Shown here: piece by piece, positions 7,701-8,268 of the stretch
Layout: every line of letters begins with the position of its first letter
How positions within the stretch are numbered: position 1 is the stretch's first letter
From: Victivallales bacterium
GTDB taxonomy: Bacteria; Verrucomicrobiota; Lentisphaeria; Oligosphaerales; Oligosphaeraceae
Length of the DNA stretch: 8,268 nt
Reading direction: 5' to 3'
Assembly (NCBI GenBank): GCA_017615955.1
Contig: JAFZZD010000392.1
Coordinates: forward strand, 1 to 8,268
Position numbers and translations under genes: made by a program
The notes under the pieces: generated by a model
What the model saw: the letters and a program-made list of their open reading frames with translations, nothing else
Told to the model about the DNA's origin: nothing
Database searches by the model: none

Positions 7701-8204
7701 TTCATAATGGCGGAGACTGCGGGCACCCAGTCAGGCACCATACCGCGCTGCATCATATCCACCCACAAGACACCCAAGCACGACCCGCACTACCTTGTGG
7801 AAACACTGCTGGGACACTGTTTCTCATACGGTCTTCTCAATCATACAGACCAGGGCCTCACTGCCAACGACAAGAACTACAAGCTGTTCAATGAATATGT
7901 GTTTGACTTTGGCTATGGACGCCCCGGAAACAAGACCATTCTTTTCTTCAGCCAGGAGAAGCAGCCTGTGACATGCAGCCAGCCAGGCATCAAGACCAGC
8001 CAGGTCATACGCCCGGACAACAAGGCGCTCATCCTCATCGGAAACAGCCAGGACAAGCCTGTCAAGGCCAGCTTCGATGTCAGCGGGCTGAAATACGGAA
8101 AGTGCCGCTTCACCGACGTACGCTCAGGCAAGGAAATCGACAAGCCCGAACTGGACATACCCAAGTACAGCTATGGCATGCTCCTGATTGAAAAAATGAG
8201 GTAA
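4794..8204 (+). CDS. Large secreted glycoside-hydrolase-like protein (CBM9-like plus GH123/DUF6067-like)
   Basis: 1136 residues, exported. Signal peptide: MKK then a hydrophobic stretch to about 17. Residues about 30-205 look like a CBM9-type sugar-binding domain, with PPAIDG (34-39) followed by GEW (44-46) and a strand FIYFA. Residues about 210-690 are beta-rich, with an Ig-like segment near 343-440 and a sandwich around EYDFDGF (537-543), as in GH123-type N-terminal regions. From about 690 to 1045 the pattern suits a TIM barrel: FDGMNFD (853-859) resembles a strand ending in a catalytic or binding Asp, with WPEAEMY (805-811), FKWRELTRR (905-913) and Glu974 in GFIMAETAG as further conserved-looking sites. 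The end (about 1045-1136) looks like a C-terminal beta sandwich. GH123 enzymes act on beta-N-acetylgalactosamine using an adjacent Asp-Glu pair, which I do not see, so substrate and even activity are open. Confidence 0.65.
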   Translation: MKKIFFTVLASSLLAMGYQLSDKTLTRLGKMPAPPAIDGKIAIGEWDCASTTFGGISPKTGMMTYRESNFRIGYDKDFIYFAATSELPLPPLQLAENDTVELILLPPGADKAVTITANSKGQGNLPAGTKIANDFYADILTSYLRKCWTVEMAIPIKAFGIQSIEDGKPWGLQMKRNWTSMPETGCWHHTNSKDELGTFIPDSAAPAISFDGFGHSVYRDSCNYIWSHRIENITGKPIEIKSNSEVHAFSSPPTLDMINLEKVGEAQKYDFEPRKQTIQPGKTGYVERYLMAQFVGTRQVYSHLQDAKTGTVFYRRRMYWEVAKAKQINFKDDKGLPYVCSAFYPSYGNKLKVAGVFSRTLPCMKAVVEVKDEKGKVLKSFRYSNFGRPVEDFEEETYLPNLPLGKYFVTMTSTDAQDRQYTQTRTFEIAKFPWQGNNIGCDRVIIPPFKPLEVKGGNEVHALMTGYRIGGELWDRIYAQDFLSSKKENILAAPIRFLLNGKPFGNSKCKLVSSEKDKVVYQTEASTEDATMTITQEYDFDGFCKADIKITPKRIIRVDDFRLEIPLRNDIVKYYASTGHAGARSGDAPDLSIPQGEGELDLKGIKFVKGAPAMYFWLGGIYKGFCLINDLPQHFNLQQDKGNVTVTRKGDTVTLNYIIVNESTFWQEPLSYTFGFEPTPVKPQAEGLRTIGEYMWNYPSPKGGVWATMRIHGSYVNNMIFPPGQLINNDDSYLDFVFAHRGKVIPDKERLAFADDFMARNGEWIRKNMPTVSLAPLLNTLRNKRHIGVDKFIMYNDPLLYSCLWPEAEMYKAEWLPWDYPADDAINEYACTHNKSYMDKLLWYMREKARRGFDGMNFDCFPLGGGTNTTVNGGYRFTEGKVPNLSNSNMLQIASPGIKPANSLFKWRELTRRTAIMMYKEGKTYMGYPWVELHTTNTQCVPVSAFCSTTITWERSSRGNEYQKRFPEGFIMAETAGTQSGTIPRCIISTHKTPKHDPHYLVETLLGHCFSYGLLNHTDQGLTANDKNYKLFNEYVFDFGYGRPGNKTILFFSQEKQPVTCSQPGIKTSQVIRPDNKALILIGNSQDKPVKASFDVSGLKYGKCRFTDVRSGKEIDKPELDIPKYSYGMLLIEKMR

Positions 8205-8218
8205 TTTCAAGAATGCCA

Positions 8219-8251
8219 ATGTGAGCGCCTTAGCGGCGCTCACTCAAGTTG
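8219..8251 (-). repeat. GC-rich palindromic intergenic element, copy 2 (inverted)
   Basis: A perfect 9-bp stem (8221-8229 with 8235-8243, left arm GTGAGCGCC) and loop TTAGC. Read on the minus strand it carries the same CAACTTGA tag and matches copy 1 at 28 of 33 positions with no gaps. Three differences are at or beside the loop; the other two are partners in the stem (G-C in copy 1, A-T here). It begins 14 bases after the last stop codon, so it may also end the transcript, although no T-run follows. Confidence 0.7.
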
Positions 8252-8260
8252 ACCAACTTG
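8245..8260. repeat. Second short inverted repeat after the terminal element
   Basis: CAAGTTG (8245-8251) and CAACTTG (8254-8260) pair perfectly across a 2-base gap. The left half is the tag of the palindromic element; the right half is another tag pointing the other way, which may be the edge of a further element copy or a second stem-loop in the same transcript end. Confidence 0.5.
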
Positions 8261-8268
8261 TAAGATAA

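Noticed and set aside
4794..8204. Firm GH123 (N-acetyl-beta-galactosaminidase) assignment
   Set aside because: The overall layout is similar but the characteristic Asp-Glu catalytic pair was not found by eye, so only a likeness is claimed.
15..8251. Terminal inverted repeats of a transposon or integrated element
   Set aside because: The ends are inverted and similar, but no transposase, integrase or target-site duplication is visible and each copy is itself a hairpin next to gene ends. A dispersed palindrome or terminator family is more economical.
1..8268. Defence system, CRISPR array, toxin-antitoxin pair or prophage genes
   Set aside because: No regularly spaced repeats, nucleases, small overlapping gene pairs or phage structural motifs were seen. 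The ADPRH-like protein alone, in this sugar-context subfamily and without an ADP-ribosyltransferase partner, does not support a DarT/DarG-like system.

Overview
The window holds five complete protein-coding genes, all on the + strand and closely packed. No RNA genes, insertion sequences, integrases or CRISPR arrays were seen. The families suggest a Gram-negative member of the PVC group, most like gut or host-associated Lentisphaerota (Victivallis-type). The supporting signs are a secreted multidomain protein with a CBM9-like start and a GH123/DUF6067-like body, a long-form ADP-ribosylglycohydrolase-family protein, a zinc-less MDR oxidoreductase with an SPGTE motif, and small signal-peptide proteins of unknown family. 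This taxonomic guess is inference from gene content only.

Layout. Positions 15-47 hold a GC-rich palindromic element upstream of the first gene. Next come a secreted Ntn-hydrolase of the choloylglycine hydrolase/C45 type (69-1184) and an MDR-family dehydrogenase (1213-2235), 28 bases apart. A strong stem-loop sits on the dehydrogenase stop codon (2232-2258), followed by an AT-rich stretch that is the most likely promoter site. The second group is an ADP-ribosylglycohydrolase-like protein (2388-3941), a small secreted beta-rich protein of unknown family (3992-4780) and a 1136-residue secreted glycosidase-like protein (4794-8204). A second copy of the first palindromic element lies after the last gene, in opposite orientation (8219-8251).

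The three stem-loops fit two transcription units: hydrolase-dehydrogenase and ADPRH-small secreted protein-giant secreted protein. A plausible but unproven reading is a glycan or amide-linked glycoconjugate use locus. The secreted proteins would bind and cut the substrate outside the cytoplasm, the Ntn-hydrolase would remove an acyl or amide group, and the cytoplasmic dehydrogenase and ADPRH-like enzyme would process the products. There is no transporter, SusC/SusD pair or regulator in the window to support the substrate assignment.

The most distinctive signal that is not a gene is the pair of 33-base elements at the two ends. They match at 28 of 33 positions when one is reverse-complemented. 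Two of the five differences form a compensatory stem pair (G-C against A-T), so the hairpin itself appears to be conserved. Among the proteins, the ADPRH-like gene with altered metal-site residues and an extra C-terminal domain, and the unclassified secreted protein beside the giant one, deserve the closest look.
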